From Rhodovulum marinum (GTDB lineage: Bacteria; Pseudomonadota; Alphaproteobacteria; Rhodobacterales; Rhodobacteraceae), in contig NZ_SLXP01000008.1 of NCBI RefSeq assembly GCF_004343075.1, positions 1 through 64,000 of the forward strand: a DNA stretch of 64,000 nucleotides. The letters run 5' to 3'. The notes under the pieces are model-generated. The model had not been told where the DNA came from. It saw only the letters and a list, made by a program, of their open reading frames with translations, and ran no database searches. Of the stretch, positions 16,543 through 26,527 are shown one piece after another. A program made the translations under genes and the position numbers. Within the stretch, counting starts at the first letter, position 1. Every line of letters starts with the position of its first letter.

Positions 16543-17730
16543 ATGGAACGGATCGGGGCATTGGTGATCGGGGCGGGGCCCGCGGGCCTCATGGCGGCCG
16601 AGGCGCTGGGTGCGGCGGGCATTCCGGCCGTCATCGCCGAGGCCAAGCCCAGCCCCGCGCGCAAGTTCCTGATGGCGGGCAAGTCGGGGCTGAACCTGAC
16701 CAAGGCCGAACCGTTCGACAGTTTTCTTTCCGCCTATGCCGAGGCCGCCCACCGCCTGCGCCCGATGCTGGCGGCGTTCGGCCCCGATGACGTCTGCGCC
16801 TGGGCCGAGGGGCTGGGCCAGCCGGTGTTCACCGGTAGCACAGGCCGGGTGTTCCCCCGGGCGATGAAGGCCTCGCCGTTGTTGCGGGCGTGGTTGCGGC
16901 GGCTCGACGGGTATGGCGCGACGCTGCGCCCGGGCTGGCGTTGGACCGGCTGGGACGGCGGCGCGGTCAGGTTCGACACGCCGGAGGGGGCGCGCGCGGT
17001 GCGGCCCGGGGTCACGATCCTGGCGCTCGGGGGGGCGAGTTGGGCAAGGTTGGGCTCTGATGGGCGCTGGACCGGGGCGCTTTCCGGGGCGGGCGTGCCG
17101 CTTGCGCCCTTCGCGCCTGCGAATGCCGGGCTGGCGGTCGAGTGGTCCGCGCCCATGGCCCGCCAGTTCGGCCAGCCGGTCAAGGGCGTGGCGCTGCGGG
17201 CGGGTGACGGGCCATGGCACCGGGGGGAATTCGTGATCTCGGCCAAGGGGCTGGAGGGCGGCGGCATCTATGCCCTGTCGCGCCCCTTGCGCGAGGGCGC
17301 CCCCCTCATGGCCGACCTGTTGCCCGACTGGCCGCTGGACAAGGTCGTCGCGCGCCTTGCCCGCCCGCGCGGCAAGGCCAGCCTGACGAACCACCTGCGC
17401 AAGGCGCTGGGGCTGGACCCCGCGCGCCTGGCGCTGTTGATGGAATTCGGCCGCCCCCTGCCCGAAGGGGCGGACCTTGCCGCGCTGGTCAAGGCGCTGC
17501 CCATCGCCCATTCCGGCCCCCGCCCGCTGGACGAGGCGATCTCGACCGCGGGCGGCGTGCGTTGGGACGCGGTCGATGCCGGCCTGATGCTGACCGCGCG
17601 GCCGGGCACATTCCTCGCGGGCGAGATGCTGGACTGGGAGGCGCCTACAGGCGGCTATCTGATCACCGCGTGCCTGGCGACCGGGCGCTGGGCCGGTCAG
17701 GCCGCGGCGCGCAGGCTTCAGGCGGCCTGA
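16543..17730 (+). CDS. BaiN/RdsA-type (TIGR03862) flavoprotein
   Basis: The 395-residue protein begins with an FAD-binding Rossmann motif (ALVIGAGPAGLMAAEAL), continues with EAKPSPARKFLMAGKSGLNL, typical of the HI0933/BaiN family, and ends with AGEMLDWEAPTGGYLIT, which positions the flavin. It is probably an NAD(P)-dependent oxidoreductase acting on an unknown substrate. The start at 16543 follows AAGGGG; longer upstream starts would run through the HNH gene. It overlaps the convergent GST gene by 13 bases. Confidence 0.88.
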   Translation: MERIGALVIGAGPAGLMAAEALGAAGIPAVIAEAKPSPARKFLMAGKSGLNLTKAEPFDSFLSAYAEAAHRLRPMLAAFGPDDVCAWAEGLGQPVFTGSTGRVFPRAMKASPLLRAWLRRLDGYGATLRPGWRWTGWDGGAVRFDTPEGARAVRPGVTILALGGASWARLGSDGRWTGALSGAGVPLAPFAPANAGLAVEWSAPMARQFGQPVKGVALRAGDGPWHRGEFVISAKGLEGGGIYALSRPLREGAPLMADLLPDWPLDKVVARLARPRGKASLTNHLRKALGLDPARLALLMEFGRPLPEGADLAALVKALPIAHSGPRPLDEAISTAGGVRWDAVDAGLMLTARPGTFLAGEMLDWEAPTGGYLITACLATGRWAGQAAARRLQAA

Positions 17731-18305
17731 GCGCGGCGATAGGCCGGGCGCGCGCGCATCCGGCCCAGGTAGTCGGACAGCACCGGTTCGGTGATCGGGA
17801 AACAGGCCGTTTCGGCCCAGTCGCCGCAATGGGTCAGGATGATGTCGGGCACCGTCATCTCGGCGCCCATCAGGAACGGCCCGTCGCCCATCCGGTCCGC
17901 CAGCACCTTCTGGCTGCGGCCGAATTCCCATTTCAGGCTGTCCTTGATCGCCGATTGCCGCAGCGCCTCGGGCAGGACGAAACTGTGCCGCGCCGCCATC
18001 CACAGCGCCGAATCGAACTCGTCCAGCAGGAACTGGGTCAGGCTGTCCTGCCGGGCGCGGTCGATCGTGCCCGCGGGAAAGGTCAGCCGGCCATGCCGGT
18101 CGGACAGGAAGGTCAGGATCGCCGTCGAATCGGTGATCGGCACCCCGTCGGCGATCAGTACGGGCACCTTTCCGTTGGGGTTCAGCGCGACAACATCGTC
18201 CGAACGCGGCGGCGCGGGCACATGCTCATAGGGCAGGCCCAGCTCCTCCAGCATCCACAGAACCCTGCGCGCGCGGCTGTTGCCGCTGCCGATCACGCGA
18301 TACAT
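17718..18305 (-). CDS. Glutathione S-transferase family protein
   Basis: The 195-residue product has a thioredoxin-like N-terminal domain with SGNSRARRVLWMLEELGLPY, NPNGKVPVLIADG and the DSTAI glutathione-binding turn near residue 60, then an all-helical C-terminal domain with MTVPDIILTHC. Such proteins conjugate or reduce electrophiles with glutathione; substrate unknown. The ATG at 18305 is preferred to 18341 because GGGGGAAAG lies just upstream and the family begins at this point. Confidence 0.88.
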   Translation of the reverse strand: MYRVIGSGNSRARRVLWMLEELGLPYEHVPAPPRSDDVVALNPNGKVPVLIADGVPITDSTAILTFLSDRHGRLTFPAGTIDRARQDSLTQFLLDEFDSALWMAARHSFVLPEALRQSAIKDSLKWEFGRSQKVLADRMGDGPFLMGAEMTVPDIILTHCGDWAETACFPITEPVLSDYLGRMRARPAYRRAQAA

Positions 18306-18353
18306 CGCTTTCCCCCGTTCTGACGTTAGGGGTTCCAGCAATCGCGGCCATCG

Positions 18354-19382
18354 TCAAGACCGCGGCGCGACCAGCCGGGCCAGCCGGATCAGGCAGCGCT
18401 CCATCAGCGCCATCTGCGGCGCCCGCTGCGAGGACCGCAACTGCAGGTCGGTGTCGATCAGCAGGCCAAGCGCCTGTTCCAGCCGGGCCACCCCGCAGGC
18501 CTGGGCCTGGCGCACCATCCGGTCGCGCGCCTTGAAATGCACCGGCGGGCGCAGCCGGGCGATGCCCTGGGCCGGCCCGGCCGGATCGCAGGCGGCGGCA
18601 TGCAGCGCCCGGAAATGGCGCGTTGCCGCGATGCACAGCGTCACCGGCGTCACCCCCTGCGCCTCCAGCCGCTGCAACAGCGGGCCGACCGCGGTCATCC
18701 GGCCCTCGGCCACAACGTGAATCAACTCGTCGGCCTCGGCCTCGGTCGAGCGGGGCGCGCAGGCGGCCACGTCCTCGGGGGTGAGGGGCGCCGCGTCCCC
18801 CAGCTTGTAAAGCGACAGCTTTTCCACCGTCTGGCGGAAATCACCGGGATCCAGTTGTCCGGCCAGGTCGGTCAGCGCGCCCATCGCCGCCCGGTCGATG
18901 CCGGTCAGCCCGGCCTTGGCCAGCATCGCCTCGATCTCGTCGCGGCCCGGCGGGTCGTCGTAGATCGCCACGGCATAGGCGTTCGGATGCGACTCGAACC
19001 CCTTGCGCAGGGCCGAACGCGGGGTCAGCTGCTTCGCCGTCACCACCAGTTGCGCATCGCCCGGCTGCCAGTCGCCCAGCGCCGCGATCACGGTGTCGGC
19101 GATGCCGTCATTGGCCTCTTCCAGGAACACCACGCGCGGCCCGGGAAAGAACCCGCGCGCCTTGATCGCGTCGGTCAGCGCCGCCTTGTCGCCTCGCAGA
19201 TCGCCCGCGCCCATCCGCGTCAGGCGCATTTCCTCTTCGGCATTGGGGCCCAGCAGCTTGGCGATCGCCTCCTGCCGTTTTAGCGCCACCCGCATCGCGT
19301 CGGGGCCATAGATCAGCACCCCCGCCCGGTCGGGCTCGGGCCGGGCGAAATAGCGCGCCGCCTCGCGGGGCGACAGCTTCAT
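18354..19382 (-). CDS. holA: DNA polymerase III subunit delta
   Basis: HolA opens the beta sliding clamp as part of the clamp loader. The 342-residue product matches the family from LSPREAARYFARPEPDRAGV, through the P-loop-like LIYGPDAMRVALKRQEA remnant, to a C-terminal helical collar. Length fits. It begins within the 3' end of lptE (ATGA overlap), completing a leuS-lptE-holA unit conserved across alphaproteobacteria. Confidence 0.93.
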   Translation of the reverse strand: MKLSPREAARYFARPEPDRAGVLIYGPDAMRVALKRQEAIAKLLGPNAEEEMRLTRMGAGDLRGDKAALTDAIKARGFFPGPRVVFLEEANDGIADTVIAALGDWQPGDAQLVVTAKQLTPRSALRKGFESHPNAYAVAIYDDPPGRDEIEAMLAKAGLTGIDRAAMGALTDLAGQLDPGDFRQTVEKLSLYKLGDAAPLTPEDVAACAPRSTEAEADELIHVVAEGRMTAVGPLLQRLEAQGVTPVTLCIAATRHFRALHAAACDPAGPAQGIARLRPPVHFKARDRMVRQAQACGVARLEQALGLLIDTDLQLRSSQRAPQMALMERCLIRLARLVAPRS

Positions 19383-19873
19383 CGCGCCCGGACGCCCGCC
19401 GTCGCGACCAGCCGCGTCACCAGCTGGTCGGCCAGCATCACCATCAACCGCTCAACGGCATCGTTTTCGGCCGCGCGGGTGGCCACGGTCGTGCCGCTCG
19501 CGGAATAGGCACTGAAGGCCGTCACCATGCCCGAGTCCACAACCGCGCCGCTGTCCAGCGCGCGCAGCTGATAGGTCAATTCCCCCAGCACGGTATAGCG
19601 CGTGGTTTCCTGCGACCCGGTGATGCCCAGGGATTCGCGGTCCAGCGCGATGCGATAGCTCAGCCGGTAGACCGGCGCCTCGGCCCGGCCCAGCCGTTCT
19701 TCCAGCCGCGCCACCAGGGCAAAACCGTTGCGCGTGTCGGGGGCGTCGATCGCAACCCGGCCGCGCAGGTCGCCGGCCACCCCGCCGGGGCCATAGGCCG
19801 GGCGAAAGCCGCAACCGCCCAGCGCCAGCGCGCCCAGGCCCAACAGGAAAGTGCGGCGATCAGATGACGACAT
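19379..19873 (-). CDS. lptE: LPS-assembly lipoprotein LptE
   Basis: LptE plugs the LptD outer-membrane barrel that delivers LPS to the surface. The 164-residue protein has a twin-Arg-like charged start, a hydrophobic segment and the lipobox LGGC (C21), followed by FRPAYGPGG and an alpha/beta domain of the usual size. It overlaps leuS by 14 bases upstream and holA by 4 bases downstream. Confidence 0.92.
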   Translation of the reverse strand: MSSSDRRTFLLGLGALALGGCGFRPAYGPGGVAGDLRGRVAIDAPDTRNGFALVARLEERLGRAEAPVYRLSYRIALDRESLGITGSQETTRYTVLGELTYQLRALDSGAVVDSGMVTAFSAYSASGTTVATRAAENDAVERLMVMLADQLVTRLVATAGVRAR

Positions 19874-22454
19874 TGACGATGCGCCCCGGCACGACGATCA
19901 GCTTTTTCGGGGCGCCGCCCGCCAGCGCCTTGATCACAGCATCGTCGGCAAGCACCAGCTTTTCAACCTCGTCCTTGGGCAGGTCCTTGGCGACCTTCAG
20001 TTCCGACCGCCGCTTGCCATTGATCTGGATCGGCAGCGTCACGGTATCCTCGACCAGCAGCGCGGGGTCGGCCTTCGGCCAGGGCGCATTCGCGATCAGC
20101 CCCTCGCCACCCAGCATGGCCCAGATTTCCTCGGCCAGGTGCGGGGTCATCGGGGCCATCAGCTGCGCCATGACCATCGCGGCTTCTCGCCGCGCGGCAA
20201 GCGCGGCCTTCGATTTGGCCAAAACGTTGGTAAAGGCGTACAATTTCGCGACCGAGGTATTGAAGCCAAAGCTTTCGATCCCCATCGTCACATCATGGAT
20301 CGTCCGGTGCAGGGCGCGGCGCAGGTCCAGGGTGTCTCCCCCATCTGTCGCCGCGCCTTCACCTTCCGATTCGTAGGCGGCGATGCCGCCCCCGCTTTCC
20401 ATCTCTTCGACGATGCCCTGCGCGATGCGCCAGACCCGGCCCAGGTGCTTGAACGCCGCCTCGGCACCGGCGGCGGTCCATTCCACGTCGCGCTCGGGCG
20501 GGCTGTCCGACAGCATGAACCAGCGCGCGGTATCGGCGCCATAGCTTTCGATGATGCTGACCGGGTCGACGACGTTCTTCTTCGATTTCGACATCTTGGC
20601 CGAGGGCACGATCTCGACCGGCTCGCCCGTGGCCTTCAGCTTTCCGCCCTCGACATCCTCGGGCAGGTGATAGACCGGACGGCCCTTGTCGTCGCGGGTC
20701 ATGTAGATTTCGTGCGTCACCATCCCTTGGGTGAACAGCGCGTCGAACGGTTCGCGGGCCTTCTCGGGCAGGTGGCCGGTGATCTGCATGGCGCGCGCGA
20801 AGAACCGCGAATACAGCAGGTGCAAAATCGCGTGCTCGATCCCGCCGATATACTGGTCGACATTCATCCAGTACTCGGCCTCGGCCATGTCGGTGGGCGT
20901 GGCCGCGTGGGGCGCGGTGAAGCGGGCGAAATACCACGAGGAATCCACGAAGGTATCCATCGTGTCGGTTTCGCGTTTCGCAGGCGCGCCGCATTTCGGG
21001 CAGGCGCAGTCGCGCCATGTCGGGTGGCGGTCCAGCGGGTTGCCCGGCTTGTCGAAACTCACGTCATAGGGCAGCTCGACCGGCAGGTTTTCCTTCTTCT
21101 CGGGCACCACGCCGCAGGCGTCGCAATGCACCACCGGGATCGGACAGCCCCAATAGCGTTGCCGCGACAGCCCCCAGTCGCGCAGGCGGAACTTGGTCAC
21201 GCCCTGGCCCACGCCGTTTTCCTCGCAGAACCGAATCGCGGCATCCACGGCCTCTTCGCCGGTCGCCACCTCGTCCCAGGCGAACGCTTTCAGCCAGCGG
21301 ACCTTTTCGGTCTTGGGCGGCACGAACGCCACATCGCCCACCGGTGCGCCGCCCTCCAGCGCGACGAAGGTATCGGTCACCGGCAGCCCGTATTTCCGCG
21401 CGAAATCCAGGTCGCGCTGGTCATGCGCCGGGCAGCCGAAGATCGCCCCGGTGCCATAGTCCATCAGGATGAAATTGGCGATGTAGACCGGCAATTCCCA
21501 CGCCTCGTCAAAGGGATGGCGCACCTTCAGCCCGGTGTCGAAGCCCTTCTTCTCGGCGGTTTCCAGTTCCTCCTCCGACGTGCCCATCCGCCGGCACTCG
21601 GCGCAGAACGCGGCCACCTCGGGGGTGTCCCGCTCCAGCGCGCGGGCCAGCGGGTGATCGGGCGAAATCCCGATGAAGCTTGCCCCCATCAGCGTGTCGG
21701 GCCGCGTGGTGTAAACCTCGACCCGGTCGAATCCCTCGGGCCCGTCGACCAGACCGAACGCCATCTGCAACCCGCGCGACTTGCCGATCCAGTTGCGCTG
21801 CATCAGCTTGACCTTCTCGGGCCAGTTCTCCAGCCCGTCCAGCGCCTCCAGCAATTCCTCGGCGAAATCCGAGATCTTGAAGAACCACTGCGTCAGCTCG
21901 CGCCGTTCCACCGGGGCGCCCGACCGCCAGCCCTTGCCCTCGATCACCTGCTCGTTGGCCAGAACCGTCATGTCCACCGGGTCCCAGTTCACGGTGGCGT
22001 TCTTGCGATAGACCAGCCCCGCCTCGAGGAAGTCGATGAACATCGCCTGCTGCTGGCCGTAATATTCGGGGTCGCAGGTGGCGAATTCGCGGCTCCAGTC
22101 GATCGACAGACCCAAGGGCTTCATCTGCGCGCGCATGTCGGCGATGTTGCCATAGGTCCAGTCCCTGGGATGGCCGCCCCGCTCCATCGCGGCGTTTTCC
22201 GCGGGCATCCCGAACGCATCCCAGCCCATCGGGTGCAACACGCTGAATCCGCACGAAGATTTGTACCGCGCCACCACGTCGCCCATGGTGTAGTTGCGCA
22301 CATGCCCCATGTGGATGCGCCCGGACGGATAGGGGAACATCTCCAGCACGTAATACTTCGGCCGCCCCTCCTCGCGTGTCGCGGCAAAGGTGCCGTCGGC
22401 CTCCCAGGCGGCCTGCCACCTGGGCTCGATCTCGCTGGGGTCATAGCGCGCCAT
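19860..22454 (-). CDS. leuS: Leucyl-tRNA synthetase
   Basis: This 864-residue class I synthetase charges tRNA-Leu. The HIGH-type motif reads HMGH (residues 48-51) and the KMSKS motif is intact near residue 620. The CP1 editing domain is present with [20 protein letters not shown] (about 250-270) and a zinc-type CDACG...CPKCG pair lies in the middle. Length and order are those of bacterial LeuRS. First gene of the leuS-lptE-holA unit. Confidence 0.97.
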   Translation of the reverse strand: MARYDPSEIEPRWQAAWEADGTFAATREEGRPKYYVLEMFPYPSGRIHMGHVRNYTMGDVVARYKSSCGFSVLHPMGWDAFGMPAENAAMERGGHPRDWTYGNIADMRAQMKPLGLSIDWSREFATCDPEYYGQQQAMFIDFLEAGLVYRKNATVNWDPVDMTVLANEQVIEGKGWRSGAPVERRELTQWFFKISDFAEELLEALDGLENWPEKVKLMQRNWIGKSRGLQMAFGLVDGPEGFDRVEVYTTRPDTLMGASFIGISPDHPLARALERDTPEVAAFCAECRRMGTSEEELETAEKKGFDTGLKVRHPFDEAWELPVYIANFILMDYGTGAIFGCPAHDQRDLDFARKYGLPVTDTFVALEGGAPVGDVAFVPPKTEKVRWLKAFAWDEVATGEEAVDAAIRFCEENGVGQGVTKFRLRDWGLSRQRYWGCPIPVVHCDACGVVPEKKENLPVELPYDVSFDKPGNPLDRHPTWRDCACPKCGAPAKRETDTMDTFVDSSWYFARFTAPHAATPTDMAEAEYWMNVDQYIGGIEHAILHLLYSRFFARAMQITGHLPEKAREPFDALFTQGMVTHEIYMTRDDKGRPVYHLPEDVEGGKLKATGEPVEIVPSAKMSKSKKNVVDPVSIIESYGADTARWFMLSDSPPERDVEWTAAGAEAAFKHLGRVWRIAQGIVEEMESGGGIAAYESEGEGAATDGGDTLDLRRALHRTIHDVTMGIESFGFNTSVAKLYAFTNVLAKSKAALAARREAAMVMAQLMAPMTPHLAEEIWAMLGGEGLIANAPWPKADPALLVEDTVTLPIQINGKRRSELKVAKDLPKDEVEKLVLADDAVIKALAGGAPKKLIVVPGRIVNVVI

Positions 22455-22473
22455 GCTGTCCGTCCTCGTCGAA

Positions 22474-22503
22474 AGTAAAACGCCGGGCCCGCTGGCCCGG
22501 CGT
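22474..22503 (-). terminator. Rho-independent terminator of the DUF3576 gene
   Basis: On the minus strand CGCCGGGCC, loop AGCG, GGCCCGGCG (22481-22502) is followed by TTTTACTTT. It lies about 40 bases past the DUF3576 stop and before leuS. Confidence 0.75.
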
Positions 22504-22541
22504 CGTGAATAGTCGCCGCGGGACGTGGCGTCCAGTGCGGC

Positions 22542-23105
22542 CTAAAGCTTGCTGTCGCGGATGCGGATCTGGCGTGCCCGGGTCAGGATCGCGTCCTCGA
22601 CCGCGCGCACGGTGGCCGCGTCGACCGGCCCGCCGCGCGATTGCAGCGCCACCTTGAGCGAGCGCGCATCCAGCGCCGGGTCCTGCACATAGACGGTCGC
22701 GCGATAGGCACGGCCCCCGCCCGGCGGCGTGCCGTACCCCGTGACGATCACGCCCGAAAACGGATCGACCGACCGAATCGGCAAGAAGTTCAGAACCTCC
22801 AGCGAGGCCTGCCAGAGGTACTTGTTCACCTCGACCGTGGTGTTCGGATCGTCGGCATTGGTGAACAGGTCAAAGATCGACCCGCGCCGCGCGCGGTCCC
22901 GCTCGATCTCGGCCATGGGGGTATTCTCGTATTGCCGCGCGATATTGGCATCGCGGGCCGACTGGCGCTCGGCGCTTTCCTCGGGCGTCAGAACGCGGGG
23001 CTCGGACTGGCCGCCGAACATCCCGCCCAGCCCGCCGCCACAGCCCGACAGCCCGACAGCGATGGTCCCGATCAATGCCCCGCGGGCGATGCGGTGGAAG
23101 GTCAT
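22542..23105 (-). CDS. DUF3576 lipoprotein
   Basis: The 187-residue protein has a signal peptide ending in the lipobox LSGC (about residues 19-22) and then a Gly-rich linker. Its domain (SIFDLFTNADDPNTTVEVNK, FLPIRSVDPFSGVIVTGYG) is the alphaproteobacterial DUF3576 family. The function is unknown; envelope location is inferred from the lipobox. It stands upstream of leuS on the same strand with a terminator between, so it is a separate unit. Confidence 0.88.
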   Translation of the reverse strand: MTFHRIARGALIGTIAVGLSGCGGGLGGMFGGQSEPRVLTPEESAERQSARDANIARQYENTPMAEIERDRARRGSIFDLFTNADDPNTTVEVNKYLWQASLEVLNFLPIRSVDPFSGVIVTGYGTPPGGGRAYRATVYVQDPALDARSLKVALQSRGGPVDAATVRAVEDAILTRARQIRIRDSKL

Positions 23106-23348
23106 GGCCTGCGCCCTCTTTGTCCTTGGGCGGTCTTAGCCGAGGCGGCAAAGGCGGACAAGGTTTTTCCCTTTGGCCACGTTTGCTTGGGGCGCCGGGC
23201 GGTGTGGCATTGCTGCATCAATCAGGGGCAGCGTTCCGCCCCCCCTTCCGAGCGCCTTGCAATTCGGGGGGGCAAGAGCGAAACCCACAACATACTCAGA
23301 TCGGATGCTCCGGCCTGAGGTGCATCTTAACCGAATGAGGGAAAAACC

Positions 23349-24341
23349 ATGAAAAAGGTTCTCCTTGCGTCGACCGCCCTGGCCTTCTCGGCCGGTATGG
23401 CCGCTGCGGAAATCACCATCACCGGCTCGGCCGAAATGGGTATCAAAGGTGGCGATCGCTACGCTGATACGGACCCGGCCGTTACCGAAGACAAGACGCG
23501 CTTCCACTCCGACTTCACGATCAAGATCGTGGGTTCGGGTGAGACCGACAACGGCCTGACCTTCGGCATGAACGTCGAACTCGACGACGCCGGCGACGAA
23601 GACATGAACGACGGTGTCAACACCGACAACGAGTTCGTGTTCATCTCGGGCAACTTCGGCACCCTGACCCTGGGTGAAACCGATGGCGCCTTCGACAAGG
23701 TGATGTCGGAAGTCGCGCTGGCCGGTGGCTCGATTGCCGACGACGAAACCGAACATGCCGGTTTCAGCGGCAACAGCGGCTTTGACGGCTTCGGCCTGCC
23801 GGCGGATGAAGACGGCGACAACCAGATCCTGCGCTACGACTACGCGTTCGGCGACTTCGGCTTCTCGGCGTCGCTCGAGCAGGAGAATGACGGTCAGGAT
23901 CTCGTCGGCGACGACTCCGACATGATCTACGCCATCGGCGTTACCTGGGCCGGCCAGTTCACCGGCGTGGAAGTTGGCGTTGGCCTCGGCTACACCAGCT
24001 GGAATGACGATGCCGATCAGGGTGGCGACATCTGGGGCATCTCGCTGACGGGTGATTTCGGCAACGGCTTCCAGGCTGGTCTGAACTACTCGAACTTCAA
24101 CGCGGATGCGGCGGACTCCGACATTGAACACTGGGGTGTCGGCGTTGCCTACACCATGAATGCTTGGACCTTCGCGGCGAACTACGGCGACTTCGACCGT
24201 GAAGTTAACGCTGGCGACGACACCGACGGCTACGGCCTGCTCGTGAACTACGATCTCGGCGGCGGTGCCGTCATGCAGTTCGGCTATGGCGACGGTGATG
24301 ACACCGAAAGCTGGTCGTTCGGCGTGGCGATGTCGTTCTAA
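23349..24341 (+). CDS. Outer-membrane porin (Rhodobacter type)
   Basis: The 330-residue product starts with a signal peptide (MKKVLLASTALAFSAGMAAA) and continues as alternating beta-strands and short acidic loops, with EITITGSAEMGIKG at the mature N-terminus and a terminal Phe required for barrel insertion. It is a trimeric 16-strand general porin of the Rhodobacter capsulatus kind, strikingly rich in Asp in the loops (for example DDAGDEDMNDG), suggesting cation preference. Codon choice is biased toward frequent codons as expected for an abundant protein. AGGGAAAAACC precedes the start and a strong terminator follows. Confidence 0.95.
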   Translation: MKKVLLASTALAFSAGMAAAEITITGSAEMGIKGGDRYADTDPAVTEDKTRFHSDFTIKIVGSGETDNGLTFGMNVELDDAGDEDMNDGVNTDNEFVFISGNFGTLTLGETDGAFDKVMSEVALAGGSIADDETEHAGFSGNSGFDGFGLPADEDGDNQILRYDYAFGDFGFSASLEQENDGQDLVGDDSDMIYAIGVTWAGQFTGVEVGVGLGYTSWNDDADQGGDIWGISLTGDFGNGFQAGLNYSNFNADAADSDIEHWGVGVAYTMNAWTFAANYGDFDREVNAGDDTDGYGLLVNYDLGGGAVMQFGYGDGDDTESWSFGVAMSF

Positions 24342-24364
24342 GTCGCAAGACTTTTCGACTAGGG

Positions 24365-24394
24365 AAGAGCGGGCCTTTGTGCCCGCTCTTTTCC
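24365..24394 (+). terminator. Rho-independent terminator after the porin gene
   Basis: AAGAGCGGGC, loop CTTTGT, GCCCGCTCTT with a following TTCCTTT, 23 bases past the porin stop. The stem is perfect over 10 pairs. Confidence 0.9.
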
Positions 24395-24469
24395 TTTGTG
24401 GGGCGGCAAATCGACAAGCCGCCCGCCCCGTGCTATGGCCCGCCCGGACACCCCCGGAACCCCGCGCCC

Positions 24470-26527
24470 ATGCCCCCGACAGACCCGACACAGATCGCCC
24501 AACTCTACCGCCAGGCCGTCGCGCGCCAGGCCGCCGGCGATCTTGACGGGGCCGAGACCCGCCTGCGCCAGGTTCTGGCCGCCCGCCCCCGCCAGCCCGA
24601 GGCGCTGTTCCAGATGGGCCGCATCGCGCTGGCCCGCGGCGCGGCCAAGCGCGCGGTCCAGCATCTCGACCGCGCGGCGGATGCCAAACCCGGCGAACCC
24701 GCGATCTGGCTGGCATATGCCCAGGCCGTCGCCGCGCTGGGCGACAAGGCCCGCACCCGCGCCTTCCAGAAAAAGCTCAAGGCCGCGAAACCGCCCGCCG
24801 ACCTGCTGTCCCGCGTGCGCGAGGCTCTCTCGGGCGGCCCCGCCCCGGCCCTGGGCGACGCGCCGCCCGACCAGGTCCAGGCGCTGATCGGGCTGGTCAA
24901 TTCCGGCGAGTTCCAAACCGCCGCCGCCCGCGCCGCCGACCTGCGCGCCCGCCACCCCGGCGTGGCCCTGCTGGCCGACATCCACGCCAACGCGCTGGCA
25001 CGCCTTGGCCACCGCCCCGAGGCCCGCGCCGCCTTTCAGGATGCGCTGCGCCTCGACCCCGGGTTCCTCGAAAGCCGGCTGGCCTTTGCCCGCTTCCTCG
25101 CCGAAACCGGCGACCTGGCCGAGGCCGCGCAGCAGTTGCGCGAGGCCACCGAAACCCACCCCAAATCCGCCGAGGTCCAGCGCCTTCTGGGCCAGACCCT
25201 GTTGCGTGCCAAGGATTTCGCCGCCGCCGCCGATGCCTTTGCGCAGGCCATCGCCCTGGGCGACCGCCGCGCCGACACCTATGCCGCCCAGGCCCGCGCA
25301 CTCGACGGCGCCGGCCGCCCCGACGACGCGCTGGCCGCCCATGACGCCGCCCTTGCCGCCGCCCCCGACCGCGCCGAGGTGCATGGCCGCCGCGCGATCC
25401 AGCTTCAGCAGATGGGCCGCTTCGACGAGGCCGAGGCCGGATTCCGCCGCGCCATCGAGCTTGCGCCGGGCAATGGCGAGCCCTACCGCCTGATGGTCCA
25501 GACCCGCAAGCTGACCGATTCCGACCCGCTCATCGCCGAGATGGAAACGCTTTGGGCGCGCGGCGACCTGACCGACCACAGCCGCATGAACCTGGGCTTT
25601 GCCCTCGCCAAGGCGATGGAGGATACCGGCCGCCACGACCGCGTTTTCGCCTATCTGCACCCGGCCAACGCCCTGATGCGCAAGCTGTTCCCCTATGACA
25701 TCGCCGAACGCCGGGCCGAGATCGACGCGCTGAAAGCGGCCTGCGCGGGCACCGATTTCACCGCGCGGCGCATCGCGAACGCCCCCGATTACGCGCCGAT
25801 CTTCGTCACCGGCATGCCGCGGTCCGGCACCACGCTGGTCGAACAGATCGTGGCCAGCCATTCCCGCGTCACCGGCGGCGGCGAGCTGGGCTTCGTCATG
25901 CCCGAGGCGATGCGGCTGCTGTCCGACGGCGCGGGCGGGTTGCGCCCCGTCACCGACCTGTCCGATGACGAAATCTCCGCCTTCGGCCGCGCGATCGAGG
26001 CGCATTTCCGCATGCGCCTGCCTGGGTCCGACATCGTCACCGACAAGTCGATCCAGACCTACATGGTGGCGGGTCTGGTGCGCCTCGCGCTGCCCAATGC
26101 GCGCATCGTCGTCGTCCACCGCGACCCGCGCGACACCTGCCTGTCGATCTACAAGAACATCTTCGCCGAGGGCACGCATCGCTATGCCTACGACCTGCGC
26201 GACCTCGGCCTCTATTACCGCATGTTCCTGGAAACCGTCGATTTCTGGCGTGACCGCATGCCCGGCGGTTTCCACGAAATCCGCTACGAGGATCTCGTCG
26301 CCGACCCCGAACCCCAGGCCCGCGCGCTGATCGCCGCCTGCGGGCTGGACTGGGAGGAGGGGTGTCTGAACTTTCACAAGACCCGGCGCCGCGTGGCCAC
26401 GCTCAGCCTGCACCAGGTGCGCCAGCCGATCTATGCCTCGTCGATGAAGGCGTGGGAACGCTATGGCGACGAACTGGCCCCGCTGATAACCGCGCTGGGC
26501 GATGCCGTCGAAGAGGGAAAACCATGA
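24470..26527 (+). CDS. TPR-repeat sulfotransferase family protein
   Basis: The 685-residue product has two parts. Residues 1-370 are tetratricopeptide repeats (for example AVARQAAGDLDGAETRLRQV). The C-terminal half is a sulfotransferase with the PAPS 5'-phosphosulfate loop FVTGMPRSGTTLVEQ (about 445-460) and the 3'-phosphate site VVHRDPRDTCLSIYKN. Such TPR-sulfotransferases are frequent in alphaproteobacteria; the acceptor, a glycan, lipid or protein, is unknown. The start at 24470 leaves out a non-conserved extension through the terminator. Its stop overlaps the YggS start (ATGA). Confidence 0.9.
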   Translation: MPPTDPTQIAQLYRQAVARQAAGDLDGAETRLRQVLAARPRQPEALFQMGRIALARGAAKRAVQHLDRAADAKPGEPAIWLAYAQAVAALGDKARTRAFQKKLKAAKPPADLLSRVREALSGGPAPALGDAPPDQVQALIGLVNSGEFQTAAARAADLRARHPGVALLADIHANALARLGHRPEARAAFQDALRLDPGFLESRLAFARFLAETGDLAEAAQQLREATETHPKSAEVQRLLGQTLLRAKDFAAAADAFAQAIALGDRRADTYAAQARALDGAGRPDDALAAHDAALAAAPDRAEVHGRRAIQLQQMGRFDEAEAGFRRAIELAPGNGEPYRLMVQTRKLTDSDPLIAEMETLWARGDLTDHSRMNLGFALAKAMEDTGRHDRVFAYLHPANALMRKLFPYDIAERRAEIDALKAACAGTDFTARRIANAPDYAPIFVTGMPRSGTTLVEQIVASHSRVTGGGELGFVMPEAMRLLSDGAGGLRPVTDLSDDEISAFGRAIEAHFRMRLPGSDIVTDKSIQTYMVAGLVRLALPNARIVVVHRDPRDTCLSIYKNIFAEGTHRYAYDLRDLGLYYRMFLETVDFWRDRMPGGFHEIRYEDLVADPEPQARALIAACGLDWEEGCLNFHKTRRRVATLSLHQVRQPIYASSMKAWERYGDELAPLITALGDAVEEGKP

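Noticed and set aside
19851-22478. 875-codon plus-strand frame opposite leuS
   Set aside because: Antisense shadow of leuS; composition is His/Arg/Gly-rich and non-globular.
23106-23348. Porin promoter or regulatory RNA
   Set aside because: The 243-base region has no clear -35/-10 pair or hairpin with tail that I could defend.
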